This document shows positions 1 to 6,682 of a stretch of 7,397 nucleotides of DNA, piece by piece (position 1 is the stretch's first letter; every line of letters begins with the position of its first letter). The position numbers and the translations under genes are program-made. The notes beneath the pieces are model-generated. The model had not been told where the DNA came from and did not search any database. It saw only the letters and a list, made by a program, of their open reading frames with translations. Source of the DNA: an uncultured bacterium (GTDB taxonomy: Bacteria; Patescibacteriota; Dojkabacteria; B142; OLB20); the NCBI GenBank assembly GCA_937889205.1, contig CALARN010000132.1, positions 1 through 7,397 of the forward strand, read 5' to 3'.

Positions 1-402
1 ATCATTTATTAACCAATTGATAAATATTGGTGTATCATCAGAAGAAACACCAATTATCGGAGGAGTAACTAGAAATCTACGGTTACCGATAGGGTTCACA
101 GTCCTACCTGTTCTTTCTCCAAATTTCTTGTACTCTACTAATGCCGCTTCAGTATTTGCACCTTTAAGCGTGACTCTCTCGTTAATAAAAGGATCAAAGC
201 CTTTTACTATATTAGTATTAAAAGATATCATAGAAGCATTTGGTTTACTCCAATAGTCTTCACACTCATAGCAATACGGAGCTACTGCGACACCTTTAGT
301 TGGATGTATAAATGGAATAAAATGAGATGAAGGCGTAATTAAACCTAGCTGAAGTAAATTACTATATTCGTCAATCTTAATTTCAGGAACAAGCAAGCCC
401 AT
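1..402 (-). CDS. Unrecognised protein, N-terminal part only (runs off left edge)
   Basis: An open frame of 134 codons reads leftward from an ATG at 402-400 to the window edge with no stop, so the C-terminus is missing. I do not recognise the family. The visible part is mostly polar with no signal peptide or membrane helix. It begins MGLLVPEIKIDEY and has a CYEC pair near residues 44-47 that could bind metal or be incidental. Further on are Gly/Pro-rich stretches such as GRTVNPIGNRRF and VTPPIIGVSSDD. The start lies 2 bases after the stop of the upstream small membrane gene (405-674), which suggests cotranscription. No Shine-Dalgarno motif precedes it, so translation may depend on reinitiation. 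The frame stays open for 402 bases in AT-rich DNA and its protein-like composition is better than that of the opposite-strand frame at 17-256. Confidence 0.6.
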   Translation of the reverse strand, partial: MGLLVPEIKIDEYSNLLQLGLITPSSHFIPFIHPTKGVAVAPYCYECEDYWSKPNASMISFNTNIVKGFDPFINERVTLKGANTEAALVEYKKFGERTGRTVNPIGNRRFLVTPPIIGVSSDDTPIFINWLIND

Positions 403-404
403 GA

Positions 405-674
405 TTAATAACTAGACGTACTTCGACGATTAAAGAATATCTTGTAGAGGAAAAAGATTAAAACTAGATAAATTAAAAAATTAATAATAGTTAACGGGAA
501 ACCCCAAATATATATCCCTTTCAAGATTCCATCATTAATTAAAAACATATTTGGAAGCGGAAAGCCCTTTGTTGCTTCATAGATTTCGAAATTAAAAGTC
601 AATATTAGCAATAACAATGACCCAAAAGAGCAAAGTATCAGCTCATTTATATTTTCTTTTAATAACTTAAGCAT
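405..674 (-). CDS. Small two-helix membrane protein, function unknown
   Basis: This gene encodes 89 residues, with ATG at 674-672 and TAA at 407-405. A short charged N-terminus (MLKLLKENINE) leads into hydrophobic helix 1 (about residues 11-28). A more polar loop of about 30 residues (YEATKGFPLPN onward) follows, then a long second hydrophobic stretch (about 56-80, rich in Ile, Leu and Phe) and a basic tail (FFNRRSTSSY). This suggests a two-pass inner-membrane protein with the basic C-terminus in the cytoplasm. No enzymatic motif is visible and I do not recognise the family. It is divergent from the 713-residue gene across a 72-bp spacer and sits 2 bases upstream of the partial gene at 1-402, so it is probably the first gene of a leftward operon. 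It has no clear ribosome binding site; only AAGAA precedes the ATG. The coherent topology and neighbour spacing favour a real gene. Confidence 0.6.
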   Translation of the reverse strand: MLKLLKENINELILCSFGSLLLLILTFNFEIYEATKGFPLPNMFLINDGILKGIYIWGFPLTIINFLIYLVLIFFLYKIFFNRRSTSSY

Positions 675-746
675 TTCTTAACGATAGTTTATTATGTACT
701 AACAAAATATTAACATAATTAGCGTAAAAAGCATTACAATATAACT
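675..746. promoter_or_regulatory. Divergent intergenic spacer with candidate rightward promoter
   Basis: This 72-bp very AT-rich spacer lies between the two divergent starts. On the plus strand a -10-like TACAAT sits at 735-740, with a TTAACA -35-like hexamer at 710-715 and a 19-base spacer, longer than the usual 17. Six bases separate TACAAT from the ATG at 747, so transcription would begin at or next to the start codon and give a leaderless mRNA. This agrees with the lack of a Shine-Dalgarno motif. On the minus strand I found no convincing -35/-10 pair for the leftward gene, only loose matches such as CATAAT (696-691). The promoter is inferred from motif and position only. Confidence 0.4.
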
Positions 747-2888
747 ATGGAAGAAAAACCAAAAATAAAAGATTATTTTAATCAAATACGAGATGAAGTC
801 GCAGACCTACCCCATTTTTTAAATGAGGTACTAGGTCTGCCAAGTAATTTTTCTAGGCGTTACGATATTAAAAATTGGATCGATCCAACCTTGTCTGTAA
901 GACAGCTAGATTTTTCTTTTGGAAACGATTTAACTACAGCATTTGCACATGAAAATGAGCCTATTAAGAACGCTGCATATCTACATCCTACAAAACTGGA
1001 TCACGAAGATTTTAATTATTATCTGCAACAAGAAGCAGCGCTCTTTCTAACTGGAGACAAAACTGAAGTTGGAATTTCTTTAATGCAACAACAATTAAGC
1101 AGTAATAATGTTTTTGCGCAATCCCCCTACGCAGGACTTGGCCATCTAAAAGAGGCCTATCTTGAAGCCAAGTTACTAGCCGATGTTGGTCGTCTACCAA
1201 TAAAGCTAATGCAACCGGAAGAACTACTTTCCGGGATTGACGCTTCTTTGTATGGTGTTAAAGCAAAGATTCATAATGCTATGCAACGCAATACCCTGTC
1301 CGAAAATGTTTATGACGAAATCTTCAATAGCTTAATACAGCAGCACCCCGGAATTGCAAACGAGATTTTAGTAAATGCCGCAAAAATAGTAACTGAATTT
1401 TCTTTGGCTGGCTCTGGTGATGATAAAGTATCACAGAGAATTCATGCTAAATTGGCAAGAGCTAATGTTAGTGAGATTGATAAACATCCTCAACTTGCTA
1501 GAACTTTAGCAAAGCTATTATGCGAAATTGACATCGGTATTAGCGAAAAAGCATTGGTAGGTACTACTACAAGATTATTTAGCGTTTTTGGAATGCCAGA
1601 TTTAGTAATTTCTTCTCATGCAAATATTTTGCGTGCTGCAGAAGCATACTATCGTGATAAAGCACCAGAAGTGGCAGACACCTTTAATGACTTGGTCCCT
1701 GATCAAGGTTTTGTTCCAATAACTCCACGAAACGGGATTATTGCTAATCATAAAGAACTAGAAGTTTTTGCCCATAAACAAGGTAGACATCGTGGTGTAA
1801 AGGTTGTGCCTTCTATGATAATTGCCAACGCCTTAAAAAACACCTTTGAGAATAATGGCCCAATTGTCATCACTGGAGAATTTATGGACTCAATTACAGT
1901 AAAGGAATTATCAGAAAAATGGCACGGCAAATCTAGAAATATAGCCTTGATGGTTAATGGTAACGCTTCAAATATTGAAGAAATAAAGCAGGCATTGAAC
2001 GATTTTATCAATGCGGGCTGTCCTACTAATTATAATCTAGCAATTTGCTTATTTGAGAAAGGAGAGGAAGATGTTGCTAAAGAGCTATTTGGCGATGATT
2101 GGCCTAATATACAAGCGGCGGTAGCAAGTTATCCTAATTTAAATATTGTTAAGACTTCAAATAAACTTGAATCGGCAGCAATTAGCCCCAATATTTTTAA
2201 ATGGGCACATTACAATATCGGTAAACCGCCTGGAGAAAATGCATTTATGTCTGCAGCAAATGGTTGTATTGAAGCTTGTGGTTATTCTGTCATGTCTAAT
2301 GAGCAAAACAATATGTTTTACAATCTCGATAAAGCATTAGTAGCAGCATATCCAATTTCTACTTATGAAAAATGGAAAAAAGCACTAAACTCACAATTAA
2401 ATTCCGTGCAACGGTTAGCAGAAGTTGGTTTACAAAAAAAACCAGCAATAGATAACTTTATCTCTTATTTACAAGAGCTTGATGCGAATGGCTTTGCAAA
2501 GAAGTTCGCTGTAGATGCATATTTAAGAACTGGACATCTAAATAGTTTACATATTTTATTAACGCAAATAATCCAGCTAAGAGATGGTAGCTTTACTGAA
2601 GCAGCCCATGAACAGTTAGAGCAATTTATGCAAGCAGCGCAGCAAAGGTTTAACTTGAAAGTGCACAATGAAATGCAAAGATACTTTAAAAGAGAGTACG
2701 GTTATTCATATGATGAATTATTAGAAATTATGCCTCAGAAAGCATTTGACAAAGCACAACTATTTAAAGAACCTGTAAAAGCTGAAACTGAAAAAAATAG
2801 AAAAGATAAAATGATTTTTGCAGGGATTGGTGCAACAGCCTTAGCCGCCCTATTAGCGGGTATTTTGTTATCTAAAAAGAAAAAGTAG
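747..2888 (+). CDS. Large orphan protein with C-terminal membrane anchor
   Basis: This gene encodes 713 residues. I do not recognise any family or catalytic motif. There is no N-terminal signal peptide (MEEKPKIKDYFNQIRDE). Most of the chain looks soluble and largely helical, with an apparent alpha/beta stretch around residues 370-470 (GPIVITGEF, NIALMVNG, NLAICLFEKG look like strands). The last 32 residues form a charged linker (EKNRKDK), a 20-residue small-residue-rich hydrophobic helix (689-708) and an SKKKK tail, so I infer a tail-anchored inner-membrane protein with its body in the cytoplasm. No LPXTG motif precedes the helix. The GT-C gene starts 11 bases downstream, suggesting cotranscription with the glycosylation pair. 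The ATG at 747 has no Shine-Dalgarno motif and sits 6 bases after a -10-like TACAAT. A strong imperfect hairpin (801-840) falls over codons 19-32. The gene is surely real but its function is unknown. Confidence 0.85.
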   Translation: MEEKPKIKDYFNQIRDEVADLPHFLNEVLGLPSNFSRRYDIKNWIDPTLSVRQLDFSFGNDLTTAFAHENEPIKNAAYLHPTKLDHEDFNYYLQQEAALFLTGDKTEVGISLMQQQLSSNNVFAQSPYAGLGHLKEAYLEAKLLADVGRLPIKLMQPEELLSGIDASLYGVKAKIHNAMQRNTLSENVYDEIFNSLIQQHPGIANEILVNAAKIVTEFSLAGSGDDKVSQRIHAKLARANVSEIDKHPQLARTLAKLLCEIDIGISEKALVGTTTRLFSVFGMPDLVISSHANILRAAEAYYRDKAPEVADTFNDLVPDQGFVPITPRNGIIANHKELEVFAHKQGRHRGVKVVPSMIIANALKNTFENNGPIVITGEFMDSITVKELSEKWHGKSRNIALMVNGNASNIEEIKQALNDFINAGCPTNYNLAICLFEKGEEDVAKELFGDDWPNIQAAVASYPNLNIVKTSNKLESAAISPNIFKWAHYNIGKPPGENAFMSAANGCIEACGYSVMSNEQNNMFYNLDKALVAAYPISTYEKWKKALNSQLNSVQRLAEVGLQKKPAIDNFISYLQELDANGFAKKFAVDAYLRTGHLNSLHILLTQIIQLRDGSFTEAAHEQLEQFMQAAQQRFNLKVHNEMQRYFKREYGYSYDELLEIMPQKAFDKAQLFKEPVKAETEKNRKDKMIFAGIGATALAALLAGILLSKKKK
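801..840. repeat. Long imperfect inverted repeat (hairpin) inside 5' coding region
   Basis: GCAGACCTA (801-809) pairs perfectly with TAGGTCTGC (832-840). Inside it, 810-817 pairs with 821-828 with one C/A mismatch (812/826) around a TTT loop (818-820). Three bases (829-831) bulge on the right arm. This gives about 16 paired positions over 40 bases, far more than other hairpins in the window. It begins 54 bases after the ATG of the 713-residue gene and is translated in frame (about VADLPHFLNEVLGLP). It could be an RNA structure affecting translation or early elongation, a small in-frame palindromic insertion, or chance. Confidence 0.6.
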
Positions 2889-2890
2889 TT

Positions 2891-2896
2891 GAGGAG
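2891..2896 (+). promoter_or_regulatory. Shine-Dalgarno site of the GT-C gene
   Basis: GAGGAG lies just before the ATG at 2900 and supports that start. It is the only clear Shine-Dalgarno motif among the gene starts in this window. Counting from GAGG the spacing to the ATG is 5 bases; counting from the final GGAG it is only 3, which is short. Confidence 0.6.
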
Positions 2897-2899
2897 AAC

Positions 2900-4642
2900 A
2901 TGATTAATAATTTTCCTGCAAAATTTGATAAATTCATAAAAATATTCTTAATCGCTTGGATATTTCTAAACCTCACCTTGTTTTCTATCACAGCCTCACC
3001 TATTGTGATTTCTGATGGATATTGTTATTACCATATAGCTAGATCAATTGTTGATGAAGGTAGCTTTGTAAGTCAAAACAAACCTGATTACTATGATTAT
3101 CGAGGTCATGTAATTGCATTTGATGGTGAAGTATATAAAGATGTTTGCTCTCCTGGAACCGCTTTTGCTTTAGTTCCAGGACTATCAATCTCAAAACTTG
3201 TAAATGATCAAACTACAACACAATATAATGATTACTTTGAATCTTACAGTGGCCACTCTCTTGCCGATGGTATAGCTATCTTAATTACCGCAATGGTGTT
3301 TGCTATTATCAGTTTTTATTATTTATACCAATTAATAAAACTTCTTATACCAGAAAAGAAGTACTCTCTTCTGCTAACAATCGCCATCACTAGTTCAGCA
3401 TATCTTGTTAACTATATTTTTATAAAGCCATTTTATACGCATATATACGAGTTTTTTGCAGCGATTATATTCATATATAACATTACCAAATTTGAAAAGA
3501 AACCAAACAATAAAAATATAATTGCTGCTGCAGTAGCTATAAGTTTTGGTTTTACCGTTCGTCCCTTTTTCGTATTACCAGCAGTTATGTTCGCGCTGTG
3601 GCTAATACTTAAAAAACAATGGAAGTTTTTATTAACTTACTGCTTAGCCAACCTTCCCTTTATTCTTATGTGGATGGGGTACAATCAAGTATCATACGGT
3701 AAACTAATCGCTTCAGGCTACAATGAAATAAGAGGAGAGACCTTTACTTTTGAACAATTCAATTTAATATCTGTACTTTTCAGCCCCTGGAGGGGTTGGT
3801 TAATTAATTCCCCCTTTGTAATTGTTGCATTTATTGGATACGCCTTAAAGCTCATTAAGAAAACTTTTAGCTTCTTTGATGCGATAATGCTTTCAAATAT
3901 TGCTTTTGTAATCTTATCCTACTCTTTTTGGCCAGCATGGTGGGGAGGTGGTAGTTATGGTGCTAGATTTATGATTATCAATGTTCCATTTTTAATTTAT
4001 GGATTCATTTCAGCATTTAATTATCTAAGGAATTATAAGGAAAAGATTGCTTTATTAACCTTTACAATAATTGCAACTACCTTTACCACAACACTATCGC
4101 TACTGTTTCTAATAACTCCAAATAATAGCCCTAAAAACATGCTCTTGTATTTATTTAAACGTGATAGTTCACTACCCATAATAGACGAGCGGTATAAGGT
4201 AGATTCGGAATTCGGACTTATCGATATTTTAACTGGCAGAGCAAGGGCTGTTGTAAAGATTGATGATCGCTACCCAGATAAAATAAATTTCTTAGCATTA
4301 GATTATCATCCTGGACAATATTCAAAACCAGAAGTAACAGATATTTATGTTAAAGATGTTAACACTAACATAACACAGGTCTTTAGTTTTGATATCTCAT
4401 CACTAGATGCCGCTAATCCAGTTTACGCTTCTTTAGAAATATCAGACTCTAGATTAATAAGCTCAAGTTCTTCGTTAGAACTTAAAGAAACCATAACTTC
4501 GAGAATAAAATATAGTAATTTTGAGTACGAGATGTTTGTTCTAGATGAAAAACCCTATATAATCTTTATGTCGAAACTAGATAAATTAAAATTAATAGGA
4601 CCAAATAAAACTGGAGAGCCAGAAAAAGGTTACTACGAATAA
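2900..4642 (+). CDS. Polytopic GT-C (PMT/ArnT-like) glycosyltransferase
   Basis: This 580-residue integral membrane protein has about ten hydrophobic segments between residues 12 and 410 and an extracytoplasmic-looking C-terminal domain of about 170 residues. After helix 1 (12-32) comes the first-loop motif SDGYCYYHIARSIVDEG (D39, G40, Y41), the acidic site expected of lipid-linked-sugar GT-C enzymes. A SPGTAFALVPGL segment follows, and later the family-typical SPWRGWLINSPF (S295-F306) and WWGGGSYGARF (W347-F357) patterns. Known members take a sugar from a polyprenyl-phosphate carrier and transfer it to a lipid, polymer or protein on the outer face of the membrane; the sugar and acceptor cannot be told here. 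The start is supported by GAGGAG at 2891-2896. The gene follows the tail-anchored orphan by 11 bases and precedes the GT2 synthase by 6, a natural donor-maker and user pair. The fold assignment is strong; the specificity is unknown. Confidence 0.85.
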   Translation: MINNFPAKFDKFIKIFLIAWIFLNLTLFSITASPIVISDGYCYYHIARSIVDEGSFVSQNKPDYYDYRGHVIAFDGEVYKDVCSPGTAFALVPGLSISKLVNDQTTTQYNDYFESYSGHSLADGIAILITAMVFAIISFYYLYQLIKLLIPEKKYSLLLTIAITSSAYLVNYIFIKPFYTHIYEFFAAIIFIYNITKFEKKPNNKNIIAAAVAISFGFTVRPFFVLPAVMFALWLILKKQWKFLLTYCLANLPFILMWMGYNQVSYGKLIASGYNEIRGETFTFEQFNLISVLFSPWRGWLINSPFVIVAFIGYALKLIKKTFSFFDAIMLSNIAFVILSYSFWPAWWGGGSYGARFMIINVPFLIYGFISAFNYLRNYKEKIALLTFTIIATTFTTTLSLLFLITPNNSPKNMLLYLFKRDSSLPIIDERYKVDSEFGLIDILTGRARAVVKIDDRYPDKINFLALDYHPGQYSKPEVTDIYVKDVNTNITQVFSFDISSLDAANPVYASLEISDSRLISSSSSLELKETITSRIKYSNFEYEMFVLDEKPYIIFMSKLDKLKLIGPNKTGEPEKGYYE

Positions 4643-4648
4643 GAAAAG

Positions 4649-5338
4649 ATGTTAAAACCAATTTTAAGTATAATAATTCCCGTTTATAACGAAAAAGAAA
4701 CAATAGCTGAAGCAATAACAAGAGTATTTAGCTTGGATATCTTTAAAGAAGTAATTGTAGTTGATGATTGCTCAACTGATGGCACAACCGAAATAATTAA
4801 AGGTCTCCAAAGTAAATATGACTTTAATTATTTACGAAATGAAACTAATCGCGGAAAGGGCTACTCTGTAGCGATTGGAGCAAAGTCAGCAACAGGCGAA
4901 TTCATGATTGTAGAAGACTCCGATTTAGAGCTTAATTATCAAAATATTCCGGAACTATTAAAGTTATTACAGGCTGAGAAACTAGATATGGTTAATGGAG
5001 ATAGAGATATTTACAATTCCCCAGATGTTAACAAGATTTCCAAACTGGCAAAGCTTGTAACAAAGTCACTCTTGTTTTTACTATATAGACAAAATATTAA
5101 CGATATACTTAGCTCATACAAGTTATGTAGGCTTGATGCCTTTCTTGATCTCAAACTTGAATCTGAGCGATTTGGGCTTGAAACTGAGTGGATAATTAAA
5201 GCGATTAAGAAAGGCTGGAAAATTAAAGAGCAAAAAATTGATTACTACCCTCGCAAAGTAAAAGCAGGAAAAAAAATTAATGCTTGGGATGGCATAGATA
5301 TTGTCTGGAACATTATTAAATACAGATTCTCAGATTAA
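4649..5338 (+). CDS. Dpm1-like family 2 glycosyltransferase (polyprenyl-phosphate sugar synthase)
   Basis: This 229-residue soluble protein shows the full GT2 GT-A pattern: PVYNE at 11-15, VVDDCSTDGT at 37-46 for nucleotide binding, NRGKG at 67-71, and the metal-binding DxD as E89-D90-S91-D92. It also has the Dpm1-type SSYKLCR (155-161) and YYPRKVKAGKKINAWDG (199-215) signatures. There is no membrane helix at the C-terminus, so it is the short, peripheral type. Family members transfer a sugar, usually mannose or glucose, from GDP or UDP to dolichyl or undecaprenyl phosphate in the cytoplasm. The lipid-linked sugar is then used by a GT-C enzyme, which is exactly the gene 6 bases upstream. No good Shine-Dalgarno motif is present (AAGAAAAG precedes the ATG), so coupling to the upstream stop is likely. 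The sugar cannot be read from the sequence. Confidence 0.9.
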   Translation: MLKPILSIIIPVYNEKETIAEAITRVFSLDIFKEVIVVDDCSTDGTTEIIKGLQSKYDFNYLRNETNRGKGYSVAIGAKSATGEFMIVEDSDLELNYQNIPELLKLLQAEKLDMVNGDRDIYNSPDVNKISKLAKLVTKSLLFLLYRQNINDILSSYKLCRLDAFLDLKLESERFGLETEWIIKAIKKGWKIKEQKIDYYPRKVKAGKKINAWDGIDIVWNIIKYRFSD

Positions 5339-5442
5339 ACAGAACTTTTCTTCAAAATTGCATTTAATATTTCACGTTGAATGTTTTATCAATAGCAGCT
5401 TCTATGCTATCATCTACTACTCTTTTTAAGTAAGTATGATAA
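5339..5442. other. Intergenic spacer between the two plus-strand blocks
   Basis: This is 104 bp of AT-rich DNA. ATAGCA (5392-5397) and TGCTAT (5405-5410) form a 6-bp stem with a 7-base loop, and a TTTTT run lies at 5423-5427. The run is about a dozen bases beyond the stem, so this is a poor intrinsic terminator. A -35-like TTGAAT (5377-5382) and -10-like TATGCT (5403-5408) are separated by 20 bases, and a TATGAT lies at 5435-5440 only 2 bases before the next ATG. The size of the gap, compared with 11, 6, -4 and 5 bases elsewhere, suggests a transcription-unit boundary, but no single element is convincing. Confidence 0.35.
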
Positions 5443-6129
5443 ATGACACAATCAGAGACTAGAATTGAAAACAGGTTTTTTTTGAATCCCTTAAGAACAC
5501 CTTCGCTTGTTGAGAGATTGATGAATGAAGATTGGAAGATATCACGACAGCAACCACTTGATACTCTATATATATGTGTAGAATCTGCAAATGGCGTAAG
5601 TTGGAATCCTAGTGTTAGAGCAAGAGCTAGGCAACCAATAGGTCCAGATTTATTCTGCAATATTCCTGGAGAATTCATGCTTAAAAACATGTTAACTGGC
5701 GAAAAAGAACTAGTAATTGCACCATTTCTTGCTTTGCAACAACTGCAATCTTATCCAGATCTAACGGCATTGGTTGGACCCTACCTACGAAACAAAAGCT
5801 TAGCTGCAACTCAATTCTCTTTGTATTCAGATAGAACCCATTATGTTCCTCAAGCTTGTTTCAATGAGAGAGGACAAGTTACCTCTTTCTATCCCCGTAT
5901 TACCATTGATAGTAACTATACTTTAAATTTATTCGAATCAGGTGAACATGTAGATTCATTAGCTTTCAACTGGGCTAAGGTAGAAGCAAAGGCTCTAGAC
6001 CCAGATAACTTATCAAGATTAGGAGCTTTATTAACTGAAGCGTCAGCCAGAAAAATTGAGACTGGCTTTATTGTCGATCAAATTGATATGCTATTAGCAG
6101 AAAGAAATATTAAAATCTCATTAGCATGA
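5443..6129 (+). CDS. Divergent VTC-like triphosphate tunnel (polyphosphate polymerase-type) domain protein
   Basis: This 228-residue soluble protein is not obvious at first sight, but its motif order follows the VTC polyphosphate polymerase domain. RIENRFFL (7-14) fits strand 1, DTLYICVES (40-48) fits the usual LYFDT, and VRARARQ (58-64) fits the basic R-x-R strand. FMLKNMLTGEKE (78-89) fits the Lys strand, PYLRNKSL (113-120) the YxRxA segment, RITIDSNY (152-159) the RxTxD strand, KVEAKAL (179-185) the VLEVK strand, and SARKIETG (201-208) the SKY motif with K204. Family members make or cleave phosphate chains in a basic tunnel; the activity here is inferred. There are no membrane helices. A TAA directly upstream (5440-5442) fixes the start at 5443 or later, and M1 keeps strand 1. 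It overlaps the CYTH gene by ATGA. Alternatively it may be another CYTH-superfamily enzyme or inactive. The gene is certain; the family call is moderate. Confidence 0.68.
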   Translation: MTQSETRIENRFFLNPLRTPSLVERLMNEDWKISRQQPLDTLYICVESANGVSWNPSVRARARQPIGPDLFCNIPGEFMLKNMLTGEKELVIAPFLALQQLQSYPDLTALVGPYLRNKSLAATQFSLYSDRTHYVPQACFNERGQVTSFYPRITIDSNYTLNLFESGEHVDSLAFNWAKVEAKALDPDNLSRLGALLTEASARKIETGFIVDQIDMLLAERNIKISLA

Positions 6130-6677
6130 AAGAAACAGAATTAAGATTTTTAATTAATAAAAATAAGTTTACTGAATTGTTATCCCAATTTAAGATAATT
6201 AGTTGCACTAAATACGACCAAGTATTTTTCATTGAAAAACCAGATAAGCAGTTACAAATAAGGTCTAAAGATAATAAATGGCAATTAAGGCTTAAAAGAG
6301 GAATCTCAAACGATACGGATGTTGAAAGCGAATTTGATTTTTCAAAAAATCAACTCAATAATATTTTACAGTTTTGCCATAACCTTGGATATAACAAATT
6401 ATTTGTAATTCGCAAAGAACGTAGTCAGGTAATTTATGATGACATATCTATAACTCTTGATCATTATCTTGCACCTGAAATTTTCGTTGTTGAATTAGAG
6501 ATATGTAATAATGATAATATTGATAAAATGAGAAATCTTGCGAGCAAATTGGGTATTGAAACATATCAAATCGAAGATGTTTTGAAATTGAAGAAAAAAT
6601 TGATGAAAGAATCTCGGCTTAAATTTAATTTAACGAGCACTACAGATTTACAGAATTTACTAAATATTTTAAGCTAA
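6126..6677 (+). CDS. CYTH-domain protein (triphosphatase or class IV adenylate cyclase-like)
   Basis: This 183-residue protein has the CYTH layout almost complete. The N-terminal ExExR signature is E3-T4-E5-L6-R7 (Lys is more usual at the last place). LQIRSK and WQLRLKR supply R46, R55 and K57, followed by the acidic pair E67/E69. Then come VIRKERSQVIYDD (R96, K97, R99), ISITLDHY (D112) and FVVELEI (E123, E125). Family members bind triphosphate in a tunnel barrel with Mg or Mn and act as inorganic or thiamine triphosphatases or as CyaB-type adenylate cyclases; sequence alone does not separate these. About 30 residues after the last core helix are Lys-rich (LKLKKKLMKESRLK) and polar. Its ATG lies inside the stop of the VTC-like gene (ATGA, 6126-6129), implying translational coupling. 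No Shine-Dalgarno motif is seen. It appears the most AT-rich gene of this block. The domain call is strong; the substrate is unknown. Confidence 0.85.
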   Translation: MKETELRFLINKNKFTELLSQFKIISCTKYDQVFFIEKPDKQLQIRSKDNKWQLRLKRGISNDTDVESEFDFSKNQLNNILQFCHNLGYNKLFVIRKERSQVIYDDISITLDHYLAPEIFVVELEICNNDNIDKMRNLASKLGIETYQIEDVLKLKKKLMKESRLKFNLTSTTDLQNLLNILS

Positions 6678-6682
6678 ATATC

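Noticed and set aside
17..256. Plus-strand open frame of 79 codons
   Set aside because: It lies opposite the longer minus-strand frame open from 402 to the edge, which sits in a plausible two-gene operon; this one has no start signal or family likeness.
1012..1200. Minus-strand open frame inside the orphan gene
   Set aside because: Fully contained in a well-supported 713-codon gene, with no recognisable protein and no ribosome site.
1215..1234. CCGGAA/TTCCGG inverted repeat with 8-base loop
   Set aside because: Only 6 bp inside a coding region; expected by chance in a window this size.
1748..2011. Minus-strand open frame of 87 codons inside the orphan gene
   Set aside because: Shadow of the plus-strand gene; its hydrophobic look comes from the complement of AT-rich codons.
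2146..2340. Second plus-strand frame inside the orphan gene
   Set aside because: Out-of-frame shadow with no independent signal; the main frame is uninterrupted there, so it is not a frameshift.
2465..2668. Cys-rich minus-strand frame
   Set aside because: The cysteines arise from the complement of the many GCA/GCT alanine codons of the real gene; no conserved spacing.
3781..3798. GC-rich hairpin CAGCCCC/GGGGTTG with a TGGA loop
   Set aside because: It encodes the conserved SPWRGW motif of the GT-C enzyme, so protein constraint explains it, and no T-run follows.
5392..5427. Intrinsic terminator after the GT2 gene
   Set aside because: The 6-bp AT-rich stem is weak and the T-run is about a dozen bases away, so it is mentioned in the spacer entry but not called.
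5435..5440. TATGAT as a -10 element for the VTC-like gene
   Set aside because: It ends 2 bases before the ATG, which would place the transcription start inside the gene, and there is no -35 at a suitable distance.
5364..5690. Minus-strand open frame of 108 codons over the spacer and the VTC-like gene
   Set aside because: Overlaps the VTC-like gene, whose motif series is coherent; this frame has no family resemblance.
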